Origin: DTPS01 sp049591295
GTDB taxonomy: Bacteria > Acidobacteriota > UBA4820 > DSQY01
Assembly (NCBI GenBank): GCA_049591295.1
Contig: JBAWEQ010000064.1
Coordinates: 1 to 6,503, forward strand
Direction of reading: 5' to 3'
Length of the DNA stretch: 6,503 bases
This document shows, one piece after another, positions 1-5,595 of this stretch (within the stretch, counting starts at the first letter, position 1; the number at the start of each line of letters is the position of its first letter). The position numbers and the translations under genes are program-made. The notes beneath the pieces were generated by a model, which saw only the letters and a program-made list of their open reading frames with translations, searched no databases and was not told where the DNA came from.

Positions 1-27
1 CGCCTGATCCTCGTCCGCTCCCCTCAT
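1..27 (-). CDS. IS5-type transposase, N-terminal 9 residues only
   Basis: Only the first nine codons are inside the window (MRGADEDQA); the gene runs off the left edge. The start at 27 is chosen because GGAGG lies five bases upstream of the ATG on the minus strand (positions 37-33). An in-frame ATG four codons earlier (39-37) has no such site. Transposases of one IS5 subgroup commonly begin M-R-G-x-D-x-Q and continue into a DUF772-type N-terminal domain and a DDE catalytic core, all beyond the edge here. The enzyme would cut and join the IS ends. Nine residues are thin evidence alone; the call rests on agreement with the adjacent IS end and target site. Confidence 0.5.
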
Positions 28-83
28 CGCCACCTCCATCAACCAATCAGCATGATATCATATGGCTGTTATGGCGACAATGG

Positions 84-99
84 TTTTTTCAACATCCTG
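84..99 (-). repeat. Terminal inverted repeat of the IS element (one copy)
   Basis: Read on the minus strand from 99 inward this is CAGGATGTTGAAAAAA. It marks the outer boundary of the IS element. Its partner is off the left edge, so the inner limit of the repeat is a guess. Confidence 0.55.
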
Positions 100-103
100 T
101 TAG
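100..103. repeat. Probable IS5 target-site duplication, TTAG/CTAA
   Basis: The four bases bordering the IS end are TTAG (CTAA on the minus strand), which fits the YTAR target of the IS5 group. The host reading frame is recognisable up to this tetranucleotide and not beyond. The second copy would be at the far end of the IS, outside the window. Confidence 0.5.
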
Positions 104-298
104 GCGTGAACAGAGCCGCGATGCCGGCGGAGTCCTGGTGTAGCTGAAGCTCCGAATAGCGCTTCAGCGCTTCATTGACCTGGGCCCTGTCGGAGGCCCC
201 CTTCGAAGTGACGGCCGAACAAGCCATGGCAAGAAAGAGGAGGCAACCCGCCAGAAAGCCCAGAGCGATGCTGTCTTCACGGTCACTCAAGAATACAA

Positions 299-305
299 CC
301 TCCTT
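299..305 (-). promoter_or_regulatory. Ribosome binding site deciding a TTG start
   Basis: AAGGAGG on the minus strand, followed by the eight-base spacer TTGTATTC and then TTG at 290. It is a full anti-SD match at ideal spacing and is the main reason for placing the start of the interrupted lipoprotein-like gene at a non-ATG codon. Confidence 0.6.
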
Positions 306-684
306 GTGGACGGCGGCCCATCGTCTTCGGCCGGAAGGGAACGTCCGGCCAGTTACCCCAACCCGGCACAACCTATGACCCGAGGTTACCACGTCGCTCC
401 AGCGGCTTTCCATCTCCCAGATTCCGCAATTGAACTACCGGTGGCTTCGGCCGAGGTTCAGGTTCACGGAGGAAGGGCTTTGTCGCTTGGACAAGGAGGG
501 CCAAGGACTGTTCCTTGCGGAGAGGGCCGTCGCGGTGGCCGAACGCCTCCCCCTCTCTACCGGCGGCAACGGCGGCTCGGGGAATGCAGGAGGAGGCCAG
601 CCGCCGGCACCGGAGGCGGTTAGGAGCTGAAACGACCCGACACCCCTCCGCCCGCCGGTCCCAACCCGGGGGCGGGGGCGCCAC

Positions 685-718
685 CACGAAGAGCACGCAG
701 AGCACGGAGAAGGCACGG
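685..718 (+). repeat. Purine-rich tandem repeat, 9-nt period, patch A
   Basis: Three consecutive nonamers CACGAAGAG, CACGCAGAG and CACGGAGAA (685-711) are followed by GGCACGG. This CACGnAGAG style of degenerate repeat occurs in intergenic DNA of many environmental bacteria (recollection, not a search). A related patch lies about 55 bases downstream at 772-798, with a hairpin in between. Confidence 0.65.
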
Positions 719-738
719 CTGCCGAATGCCCTGGTGCA

Positions 739-754
739 GCGCTCTCCAGAGCGC
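739..754. repeat. Perfect hairpin between the two 9-nt repeat patches
   Basis: GCGCTC, loop TCCA, GAGCGC: six GC-rich pairs with a four-base loop, which become seven pairs if the loop is read as two bases. There is no T-run after it on either strand, so an intrinsic terminator is unlikely. It sits midway between the 9-nt repeat patches at 685-718 and 772-798, suggesting that repeat, hairpin and repeat form one composite intergenic element. Confidence 0.5.
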
Positions 755-771
755 CATGCGTGAGGATTCAC

Positions 772-798
772 CGCGGAGAACACGGAGAGTGCGGAGAA
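772..798 (+). repeat. Purine-rich tandem repeat, 9-nt period, patch B
   Basis: Three consecutive nonamers CGCGGAGAA, CACGGAGAG and TGCGGAGAA. They share the nGnGGAGAn core with patch A at 685-711. Same strand and same period as patch A. Confidence 0.6.
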
Positions 799-802
799 GG
801 AA

Positions 803-842
803 AGGGTGAGGAGGTAAGGAGGTAAAGAGGTGAAGAGAGAAG
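803..842 (+). repeat. Purine-rich tandem repeat, 8-nt period
   Basis: Five consecutive octamers AGGGTGAG, GAGGTAAG, GAGGTAAA, GAGGTGAA and GAGAGAAG. The period is eight, unlike the 9-nt patch ending five bases before it, and is not a multiple of three, so the array is not a coding repeat. The tract is almost pure purine on the plus strand except for the T at each unit's fifth position. Confidence 0.65.
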
Positions 843-1104
843 GGTGGGGTAAGGCGCCGAAGCGGCATGGACCACCGCAACCATTGAACGGGAGCGCGGG
901 AGGTTAGGCAGCGGCCGCTGTGATTTCGGAGAACGGTGGGCATCACAGAGACGATGGGCAGCCCTATTCGGCTCCGGTCCCGCCTCCGTAGTCGCCCCTC
1001 AATCTATCGCACAGATGCTCTTCGCCGCCGAATGGGCAGGCGCCTGAGGGTGTGCAAAAGCATCGTTGCATGGGCCGTCTCGTGAGATCCGTGATTGACG
1101 TGCA

Positions 1105-1113
1105 TGCTATACT
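1105..1113 (+). promoter_or_regulatory. Extended -10 promoter for the Res gene
   Basis: TGCTATACT matches an extended -10 element (TGn plus TATAAT with one mismatch). The site 17 bases upstream (AGATCC, 1085-1090) is a poor -35, which an extended -10 can tolerate. Transcription would start near 1120, leaving a leader of about 30 bases before the ATG at 1151. TTGACG at 1095-1100 is too close (seven bases) to be the -35. An inverted pair TGCAA/TTGCA lies upstream at 1053-1070 and might be an operator. Confidence 0.45.
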
Positions 1114-1150
1114 TTCCAGGGCCTTGGAAGCCTCCTTGGAGAAAGATTGA

Positions 1151-3802
1151 ATGGACTCATTATTTGGGTGCCTTCGAGGAAGGATTGCTGATTGGCGCGC
1201 GGGTGGCTACGAAGTTCCAGCTTATCCCGCTATCGTTGAGATTCTCGATTTTCAGGTTTTAGCAGAAACAGGGACACCCAGATTCTTGCGACAGGCGCAA
1301 TTGCGTGCGCTGGACACCTACTGGTATCTTCGGCTCAAAGAGGACACGCCCCATATCCTTGATCTCTATTCGAGGCTGTTTCCAAGGAAGGCGGACCTTA
1401 TCCACGCCTTGGGCGTTCCGGAGCCTGCCTTCGGGGCCTGTGACTACGAGATCGACGAGCTGTTCAACAGGATTCGGACCGACGACGCCTTTGTGCACGA
1501 CTTCCAGCTTGAATCCCTGAGAGAGACGCTGTCTCTAGAATACCCCAGCTACATCCTCGCCTTGGCCATGGGCGCCGGAAAGACCATTCTCATCGGGGCC
1601 ATCATCGCCACGGAGTTTGCCATGGCGCTCGAATACCCCGGAGGGCCCTTCGTCCAGAATGCTCTGGTGTTCGCACCAGGCATGACGATCCTCGAGTCTT
1701 TGCGTGAGTTGGCAGCGATGCCCTATGAACAGATTCTGCCTCCTCGCCTCCACAAGCCCTTCGCGGCCTCGGTGAAGCTCACCTTCACGCGGGACGGAGA
1801 GAAGGATATCCCCGTCATCCGCGGCAGTAGCTTCAACGTGGTGGTCACCAACACGGAGAAGATCCGCATCCAAAAAGAGAAAATTCGGAAAACGGACCTC
1901 GGGGGACTGTTCAGCGAAGAGCGTGAGGAAGATGCAAAGTCCGAGGTGGCCAACCTTCGTCTGCAATCCATCGCCAGCCTTCCCCACCTCGCCGTGTTCT
2001 CCGACGAGGCCCATCACACCTACGGGCAGTCGCTCGACCAGGAACTCAAGAAGGTCCGCAAAACCGTGGACTACCTGGCCGCCAAGACCAACGTCATCTG
2101 CGTGGTCAACACCACGGGCACACCCTATTTCAAGCGGCAGGCACTCAAAGACGTGGTGACTTGGTACGGCCTGTCGGAAGGCATCCGGGACGGTATCCTG
2201 AAGGACCTCGCGGGAAACATCCAGACCTACGAATTCGAGGGGGATGCGCGTGCTTACGTGGGCCACGTCATCGAGGATTTCTTCAAAGACTACGGCGGCG
2301 TGTCTTTGCCCAGCGGGACCCCGTCCAAGCTGGCCATCTACTTTCCTCAGACCGACGACTTGAAGGAACTCAAACCTACGATCGACGCTACGCTCGTGCG
2401 CCTCGGCCTCAGCCCGGCCCTCTGTCTTGTGAACACCTCCGACGAGAGCCTGACCAAGCCCGCCGATATCGCCGCCTTCAACCACCTGAACGATCCCGGC
2501 GCACCGCACCGCGTCATTCTTCTGGTCAACAAGGGAACGGAGGGTTGGAACTGCCCAAGCCTCTTCGCCTGCGCTCTCGCCCGCAAACTAAAGTCTTCGA
2601 ACAATTTCGTGCTCCAGGCAGCCACGCGCTGCCTTCGCCAAGTCCCTGGCAACGCGGTCAAGGCCAGGGTCTATTTGTCCAGCGACAACTTCGGGGTCCT
2701 CGACCGCCAGCTTCAGGAAACCTACGGCGAGGGCCTAGCCGACCTGAACCGCACTGGCCACGAAACGGCGCGCGCGAAGATCGTCCTCAAGAAGCTGGAC
2801 ATCCCGCCCCTCGTGGTGACCCGCGTCATCCGCACGGTCGCGGCCACGGCGGCGCCAGCGGTGGCCATCAAACTGACTCGCCCCGGCGAGGACTCCGCCG
2901 GTTCCCTTCGAAAGGCCATATACACCGTTTCTGAACAAGCGGCGACGGACAGCGTGCTGCGCCAACTGGGACCCACGGTGACGATCGACACTGAACCCGG
3001 TGGGTTGGATGCTTACGCCGTCGCCGCGGACCTCGCCGCCCGCTACCGGCTCGATCTTTGGCCGCTGGTCGAGGAGCTGCGGCGGCTGTACGGCACAGAG
3101 GATGTCCCCGAACCCCATCAACGAGCCCTGGCCGGGCAACTGGAGCAGCTCACCCGCGCCTACGAGGTGAAGGAGGAACGGGTAGACGTGGCCCTGGCTC
3201 TCGTCAAGCCCGAAGGTTTCACGAAGGAACTGGACGAGACCGGCGTTGAGGTCTATACCGCCGAAATCGTCTACCCCAAAGATCGTGAATACCTGCTCGT
3301 GCCCTTAGAAAAATTTTCCCAATTGAACCCGGCGGCCCTCGGCTTTCACTACAATCCGTACAATTTCGACTCCAATCCCGAACTGAGCCTTTTCGAACAA
3401 GTGCTTGCCCGTCTCAATCTAAAGCCGGCCGAGGTGGAGGACATCTACTTCACCGGTGCCTTGACCGATCCCGCCAAGACCGATTTCTTCGTGGAATACA
3501 AGGATGACAAGGGAAAGTGGCGGAATTACACCCCCGATTTCGTCATCCGAAGAAAGCCGCCCAAGGGTGGGAGGCGGGGTTCGGGCAAAGCTATCATCGT
3601 GGAGGTCAAGGCGGAGCGAGAAAGGGCGCACCCGGTGGATGGGGAGAAGGGCCGGAAGGCCATGGCGCTTCGGGCGTGGGAAAACCTCAATCCGAAGCTG
3701 CTCAAATATGAAATGATCTTTACCGCGAGCGACACGGTCGGGGCGGACCAGGTGGCGGCCTTGCTGCCTCCCCCAGAGAAAGAACCCGCCGGTGCCAGTT
3801 AA
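1151..3802 (+). CDS. res: Type III restriction enzyme Res subunit (SF2 helicase plus PD-(D/E)XK nuclease)
   Basis: 883 aa. In type III systems Res uses ATP to switch or move on DNA and cuts when complexed with a site-bound Mod methyltransferase. Visible motifs: Walker A GAGKT (residues 141-145), DEAH box (285-288), motif III-like TTGTP (321-325), motif V-like GTEGWNC (462-468) and motif VI QAATRCLR (489-496), the order of a complete SF2 helicase. A C-terminal nuclease follows, with TPDF (Asp796) and EVK (Glu818, Lys820), the PD-(D/E)XK core. All catalytic positions I can check are intact. EcoP15I-type Res is somewhat longer (~970 aa). The ATG at 1151 has GGAG nine bases upstream. The first ~50 codons are much AT-richer at third positions (21 of 50 G/C by hand count) than the helicase core (36 of 40). 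The Mod-like methyltransferase is not adjacent but three genes downstream. The SF2-plus-nuclease assignment is strong; the type III label rests on motif pattern and the Mod partner. Confidence 0.88.
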   Translation: MDSLFGCLRGRIADWRAGGYEVPAYPAIVEILDFQVLAETGTPRFLRQAQLRALDTYWYLRLKEDTPHILDLYSRLFPRKADLIHALGVPEPAFGACDYEIDELFNRIRTDDAFVHDFQLESLRETLSLEYPSYILALAMGAGKTILIGAIIATEFAMALEYPGGPFVQNALVFAPGMTILESLRELAAMPYEQILPPRLHKPFAASVKLTFTRDGEKDIPVIRGSSFNVVVTNTEKIRIQKEKIRKTDLGGLFSEEREEDAKSEVANLRLQSIASLPHLAVFSDEAHHTYGQSLDQELKKVRKTVDYLAAKTNVICVVNTTGTPYFKRQALKDVVTWYGLSEGIRDGILKDLAGNIQTYEFEGDARAYVGHVIEDFFKDYGGVSLPSGTPSKLAIYFPQTDDLKELKPTIDATLVRLGLSPALCLVNTSDESLTKPADIAAFNHLNDPGAPHRVILLVNKGTEGWNCPSLFACALARKLKSSNNFVLQAATRCLRQVPGNAVKARVYLSSDNFGVLDRQLQETYGEGLADLNRTGHETARAKIVLKKLDIPPLVVTRVIRTVAATAAPAVAIKLTRPGEDSAGSLRKAIYTVSEQAATDSVLRQLGPTVTIDTEPGGLDAYAVAADLAARYRLDLWPLVEELRRLYGTEDVPEPHQRALAGQLEQLTRAYEVKEERVDVALALVKPEGFTKELDETGVEVYTAEIVYPKDREYLLVPLEKFSQLNPAALGFHYNPYNFDSNPELSLFEQVLARLNLKPAEVEDIYFTGALTDPAKTDFFVEYKDDKGKWRNYTPDFVIRRKPPKGGRRGSGKAIIVEVKAERERAHPVDGEKGRKAMALRAWENLNPKLLKYEMIFTASDTVGADQVAALLPPPEKEPAGAS

Positions 3803-3821
3803 GGCCGCCTCAAAGGTGGCC
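3803..3821 (+). terminator. Hairpin directly after the Res stop codon (terminator-like)
   Basis: GGCCGCCT, loop CAA, AGGTGGCC: eight pairs including one G-U, beginning at the base after the TAA stop (3800-3802). It lacks the U-run of a classical intrinsic terminator; what follows directly is the ATCAAGA dyad. It may end or pause the res transcript or protect its 3' end. It separates res from the promoter of the next operon. Confidence 0.4.
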
Positions 3822-3838
3822 ATCAAGAAAATCTTGAT
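3822..3838. promoter_or_regulatory. Probable operator: perfect 7+7 dyad over the -35 box
   Basis: ATCAAGA-AAA-TCTTGAT is a perfect inverted repeat with a three-base spacer. Its right arm overlaps the -35 hexamer TTGATT (3834-3839) of the promoter for the XRE-ImmA gene. Size, symmetry and position are what one expects for a dimeric XRE-type repressor acting on its own promoter. I found no second full copy in the window; a single half-site ATCAAGA inside the regulator gene (4401-4407) is probably chance. That the XRE-ImmA protein binds here is inference. Confidence 0.55.
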
Positions 3839-3862
3839 TTCTCCTGCACGCGAGTATATATT
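3834..3862 (+). promoter_or_regulatory. Sigma-70-type promoter for the XRE-ImmA/PIN/Mod operon
   Basis: TTGATT (3834-3839), a 17-base spacer, then TATATT (3857-3862). Each box is close to consensus and the spacing is optimal. Transcription should begin near 3869, about 20 bases before the ATG at 3891. This makes an upstream GTG at 3792 an unlikely start for the regulator, since it would not be in this transcript. The -35 is covered by the dyad at 3822-3838, implying repression. Confidence 0.6.
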
Positions 3863-3890
3863 GGGACATAGGACAAGCAGGGGGAGGACG

Positions 3891-5048
3891 ATGGACAAAA
3901 AGCAGAACGACCGCGAACTCGGCGCCCGTGTCGCCGAATTGCGAAAGCGCAGGGGCCTGTCTCAAAAGGATCTGGCGCAGGCGGCCGGGTTCAAATTCGC
4001 TCAGGTCCTTTGCGATTTGGAGGCGGGCAAGAGAGCCCTGAAGGCCACCGAGCTCGTGCGCCTCGCATCTTTCTTTGGCGTCCCCGCGACGGCTATCCTC
4101 ACGGGGGAGCTAGCCTCGGCTGCACAGCGGGTTCTCTGGAGGGGGGCCGAGGGCAGCGCGACGCCCTTTCGGGAGCGGGAAGAGCAGGTGTTCCTGACGC
4201 GATGCCGCCGTTACGCCTTCCTCGAGAGGCTGGCGGGCCACGAGCCGAAAGGGGCCATGCCCTCCTTCGAACCGCCCAAGGACTTACGCCGTTTGGCATT
4301 CGAAGAAGTGGGGTCCTGGGCGGACAAGGCCCGCGAAATGCTCTCCCTCGGCGCGCGCCCGGCACTCTCCCTCCGGGAAGCCCTCGAAGGGGAGTGGGGC
4401 ATCAAGATTTTCTTTTCTCCTCTCCAGGGGGGTTCCGCGCTCACCGCCAGGGGCGATTTCGGCTCAGGCATTTGTCTGCGTGGGGGTGAACCAGCCTGGC
4501 GAGTGCACTTCAGCCTCGCCCACGAGTTGTTCCACTTGCTCACCTGGGAAGGCACGCCGCCCTCGGACGCCCCAGCGCCCACGCGAAGCAAAAACCGCAC
4601 CGAGACGCTGGCCGATGTCTTCGCAAGCCGCCTGCTCCTTCCGGTCACCGCCCTCGATCCGTTCATCAATTCCCTTCGCACTGAGAAGGGAGCCCGCGGC
4701 ATGGCCATCCTGGAGGCGGCCCACGAGTTCGGCGTCAGTGTCGAGGCGGTGGTCTGGAGGATGGTCAACCTGGATGTCCTTTCCCGCGAGGAGGCCCAGA
4801 AGCTACTCTTGGACGGGCGCCTCAAGGTCCTCGACCGTGGGCGGCGACCCTGTGAAGCCTGCCACGAGCCCGCGATTCCGCAACGATTCGTGTTTCTGGC
4901 GGTGCGGTGTTTCTTGGCGGGGAAAATCTCTCGGGGCAAGCTGGCCGAGCTGATGGAAACCACGGTGGGCGACCTGGGGCACGATCTCGACCAACACGGC
5001 TATGACCTGGACTCGGATGCCTACGAAGCCAAGATTGTTTCTGCTTGA
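3891..5048 (+). CDS. XRE-family DNA-binding protein fused to ImmA/IrrE zinc metallopeptidase
   Basis: 385 aa. Residues ~8-65 form an XRE helix-turn-helix (VAELRKRRGLSQKDLAQAAG, later FFGVPATAIL). A peptidase domain of ImmA/IrrE type (COG2856) follows, with the zinc motif HELFH at 211-215 (two His ligands and catalytic Glu212) and the third ligand Glu238 in TETLADVFASRLLLP. In the family, ImmA cleaves the ImmR repressor of ICEBs1 and IrrE cleaves DdrO, de-repressing genes; fused forms combine sensor/protease and DNA binder. Likely role (inference): regulator of this restriction locus acting on the dyad at 3822-3838. The ATG at 3891 is chosen because GGAGG (3883-3887) precedes it, though the spacer is only three bases, the HTH begins in normal position, and a promoter lies just upstream. 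A GTG at 3792 would add 33 non-conserved-looking residues and overlap res. The C-terminus holds a single CEAC pair and a helical tail. The 3' end overlaps the PIN-like gene by 32 bases, implying co-translation. Confidence 0.85.
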   Translation: MDKKQNDRELGARVAELRKRRGLSQKDLAQAAGFKFAQVLCDLEAGKRALKATELVRLASFFGVPATAILTGELASAAQRVLWRGAEGSATPFREREEQVFLTRCRRYAFLERLAGHEPKGAMPSFEPPKDLRRLAFEEVGSWADKAREMLSLGARPALSLREALEGEWGIKIFFSPLQGGSALTARGDFGSGICLRGGEPAWRVHFSLAHELFHLLTWEGTPPSDAPAPTRSKNRTETLADVFASRLLLPVTALDPFINSLRTEKGARGMAILEAAHEFGVSVEAVVWRMVNLDVLSREEAQKLLLDGRLKVLDRGRRPCEACHEPAIPQRFVFLAVRCFLAGKISRGKLAELMETTVGDLGHDLDQHGYDLDSDAYEAKIVSA

Positions 5049-5595
5049 CGCCGCCGCCATCATCGGGCTCCACGAGATGGGGTTGTGGGCGCACGTCACG
5101 GGAAAAGCCGAAGTGATCATCCCCGGCGTGGTCGCCGACCAAGAAGTGAGGTACTGGAAAAAACCGGCAGCGGGAGGTGAATCCACCCAGTGCCCGATCG
5201 ATCTCCGGGCCGATGCGGCGGTTGGCCGGGTTATTATTCAAGAGGCGCTGGCGCTGGACTTGGCCCAAACCGTCAGCGAGCTTCCGGCCATCGTTCGTGA
5301 AGGCATAGACCCTGGAGAGTTGGAGGGCCTTACGATCATCCGTCAGGCGCGAGACCCGAAACCCGCCTTCTGCACCGCCGACAGGCTGGCTTTTCACGGA
5401 TTGTGCCACCTCGGTTTCGGCGAACTGGCCCTGAGCGTAGAAGCACTCCTGCGGCATCTGGGGCTCGCTCCCAAGGGCGGCGTCTCCAGGCAGTACAGCC
5501 AGGACCTTTTCTCCCGCTGGATCAAAGAAGCCCGTATCGCCGCCGTCCAAGAGCGGACCACCGTTGCGGAGAAGACGAAGCATGGCAAAAAATAG
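5017..5595 (+). CDS. PIN-like domain protein, putative RNase/nuclease
   Basis: 192 aa from the ATG at 5017; an ATG at 5002 is also possible and neither has a clear ribosome binding site. The later one leaves the usual short lead before strand 1 (MPTKPRLFLLDAAAI). Acidic residues sit where a PIN fold needs them: Asp11 in LFLLDAAAI, Glu101 or Glu103 in DPGELEGL, Asp122 in FCTADRLA. PIN proteins are metal-dependent nucleases, often the toxin of toxin-antitoxin pairs. Some PIN-like families (for example DUF4411, by recollection) are encoded beside XRE-ImmA regulators, which fits the 32-base overlap with the regulator here. The 3' end overlaps the methyltransferase start by 14 bases, so all three are probably translated from one message. 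Activity and target are unknown; it could be an accessory nuclease of the restriction system or a toxin released when modification fails. The PIN call is by motif reading only, and I do not recognise a named family. Confidence 0.6.
   Translation: MPTKPRLFLLDAAAIIGLHEMGLWAHVTGKAEVIIPGVVADQEVRYWKKPAAGGESTQCPIDLRADAAVGRVIIQEALALDLAQTVSELPAIVREGIDPGELEGLTIIRQARDPKPAFCTADRLAFHGLCHLGFGELALSVEALLRHLGLAPKGGVSRQYSQDLFSRWIKEARIAAVQERTTVAEKTKHGKK

Larger units (their letters stand above)
1..99 (-). mobile_element. IS5-family insertion sequence, partial (promoter-proximal end)
   Basis: This is the terminal ~99 bases of an insertion sequence that continues past the left edge. Three things agree. Read on the minus strand, the end is CAGGATGTTGAAAAAA, the kind of terminus known from IS5-type elements with a CAGG(a/c)NGTTGAAAAA end. 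It is flanked by CTAA (TTAG on plus), which fits the YTAR target of the IS5 group. About 70 bases inside the end, a minus-strand reading frame opens with a Shine-Dalgarno sequence and the start MRGADEDQA, typical of IS5-type DDE transposases. The element lies within a small minus-strand gene and interrupts it. The other end and the second target copy are outside the window, so completeness cannot be judged. The family assignment is from remembered family features, not a search. Confidence 0.7.
69..290 (-). pseudogene. IS-interrupted gene: lipoprotein-like protein with start of a SnoaL/DUF4440-like domain
   Basis: The start is taken as TTG at 290 because AAGGAGG sits eight bases upstream (305-299). 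A longer frame opening at 413 reads arginine-rich, unlike a protein N-terminus. From 290 the product has an acidic/basic start (SDRED), a hydrophobic stretch at residues ~8-23 (ALGFLAGCLLFLAMA) and a cysteine at residue 24. That suggests a signal peptide; LAMAC is a poor match to the lipobox because -3 is Ala and -2 is Met. Residues ~36-63 (QVNEALKRYSELQLHQDSAG then IAALFTP) look like helix 1 of a SnoaL-like/DUF4440 fold, typically ~120-150 aa. The host sequence ends at the CTAA target at 103-100. The last ten codons to the stop at 69-71 are IS sequence, so the domain is lost. No function is assigned beyond the fold resemblance. Confidence 0.55.
306..1104. other. Long intergenic stretch without a convincing gene
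   Basis: About 800 bases separate the broken lipoprotein-like gene from the restriction locus. Short open frames exist on both strands, but they are low-complexity (Arg/Gly/Pro-rich) and lack ribosome binding sites. The most protein-like is plus-strand 379-624, ending PAPEAVRS. It reads plausibly from about 430 (NYRWLRPRFRF, then a Leu/Ala/Glu-rich segment) before a Gly-rich tail. It could be the 3' remnant of a decayed gene, but I recognise no family. The stretch also holds GGCCGGA/TCCGGCC arms (329-335 and 344-350), three purine-rich tandem repeat patches (685-718, 772-798, 803-842), a perfect hairpin (739-754) and a 12-bp palindrome CAGCGGCCGCTG (909-920). I see no tRNA or rRNA. Confidence 0.5.

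Noticed and set aside
379..624. A plus-strand open frame ending PAPEAVRS as a small gene
   Set aside because: No credible start with ribosome binding site, Gly/Pro-rich tail and no recognised domain. It may be a decayed fragment, but there is too little support to call a gene.
685..842. The repeat patches as a CRISPR array
   Set aside because: Units are 8-9 bases, directly abutting and degenerate, with no spacers of 25-40 bases and no cas genes nearby.
909..920. Perfect 12-bp palindrome CAGCGGCCGCTG as a regulatory site
   Set aside because: Short GC-rich palindromes are expected by chance in this composition. It is about 240 bases from the nearest gene start and has no accompanying promoter elements.
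1095..1113. TTGACG (1095-1100) as the -35 box for TATACT (1108-1113)
   Set aside because: The spacer is only seven bases. The TGn before TATACT makes an extended -10 reading more sensible.
1535..2509. A long minus-strand open frame of 324 codons antisense to the Res helicase domain
   Set aside because: It mirrors the GC-rich codon pattern of res, has low-complexity Val/Gly/His-rich content, no ribosome binding site and no recognisable domain. The plus strand carries clear helicase motifs throughout.
3792..3890. A GTG at 3792 as an alternative start of the XRE-ImmA gene, adding 33 residues
   Set aside because: It overlaps the end of res, lacks a good ribosome binding site, and lies upstream of the promoter at 3834-3862. 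The ATG at 3891 has GGAGG and places the HTH normally.
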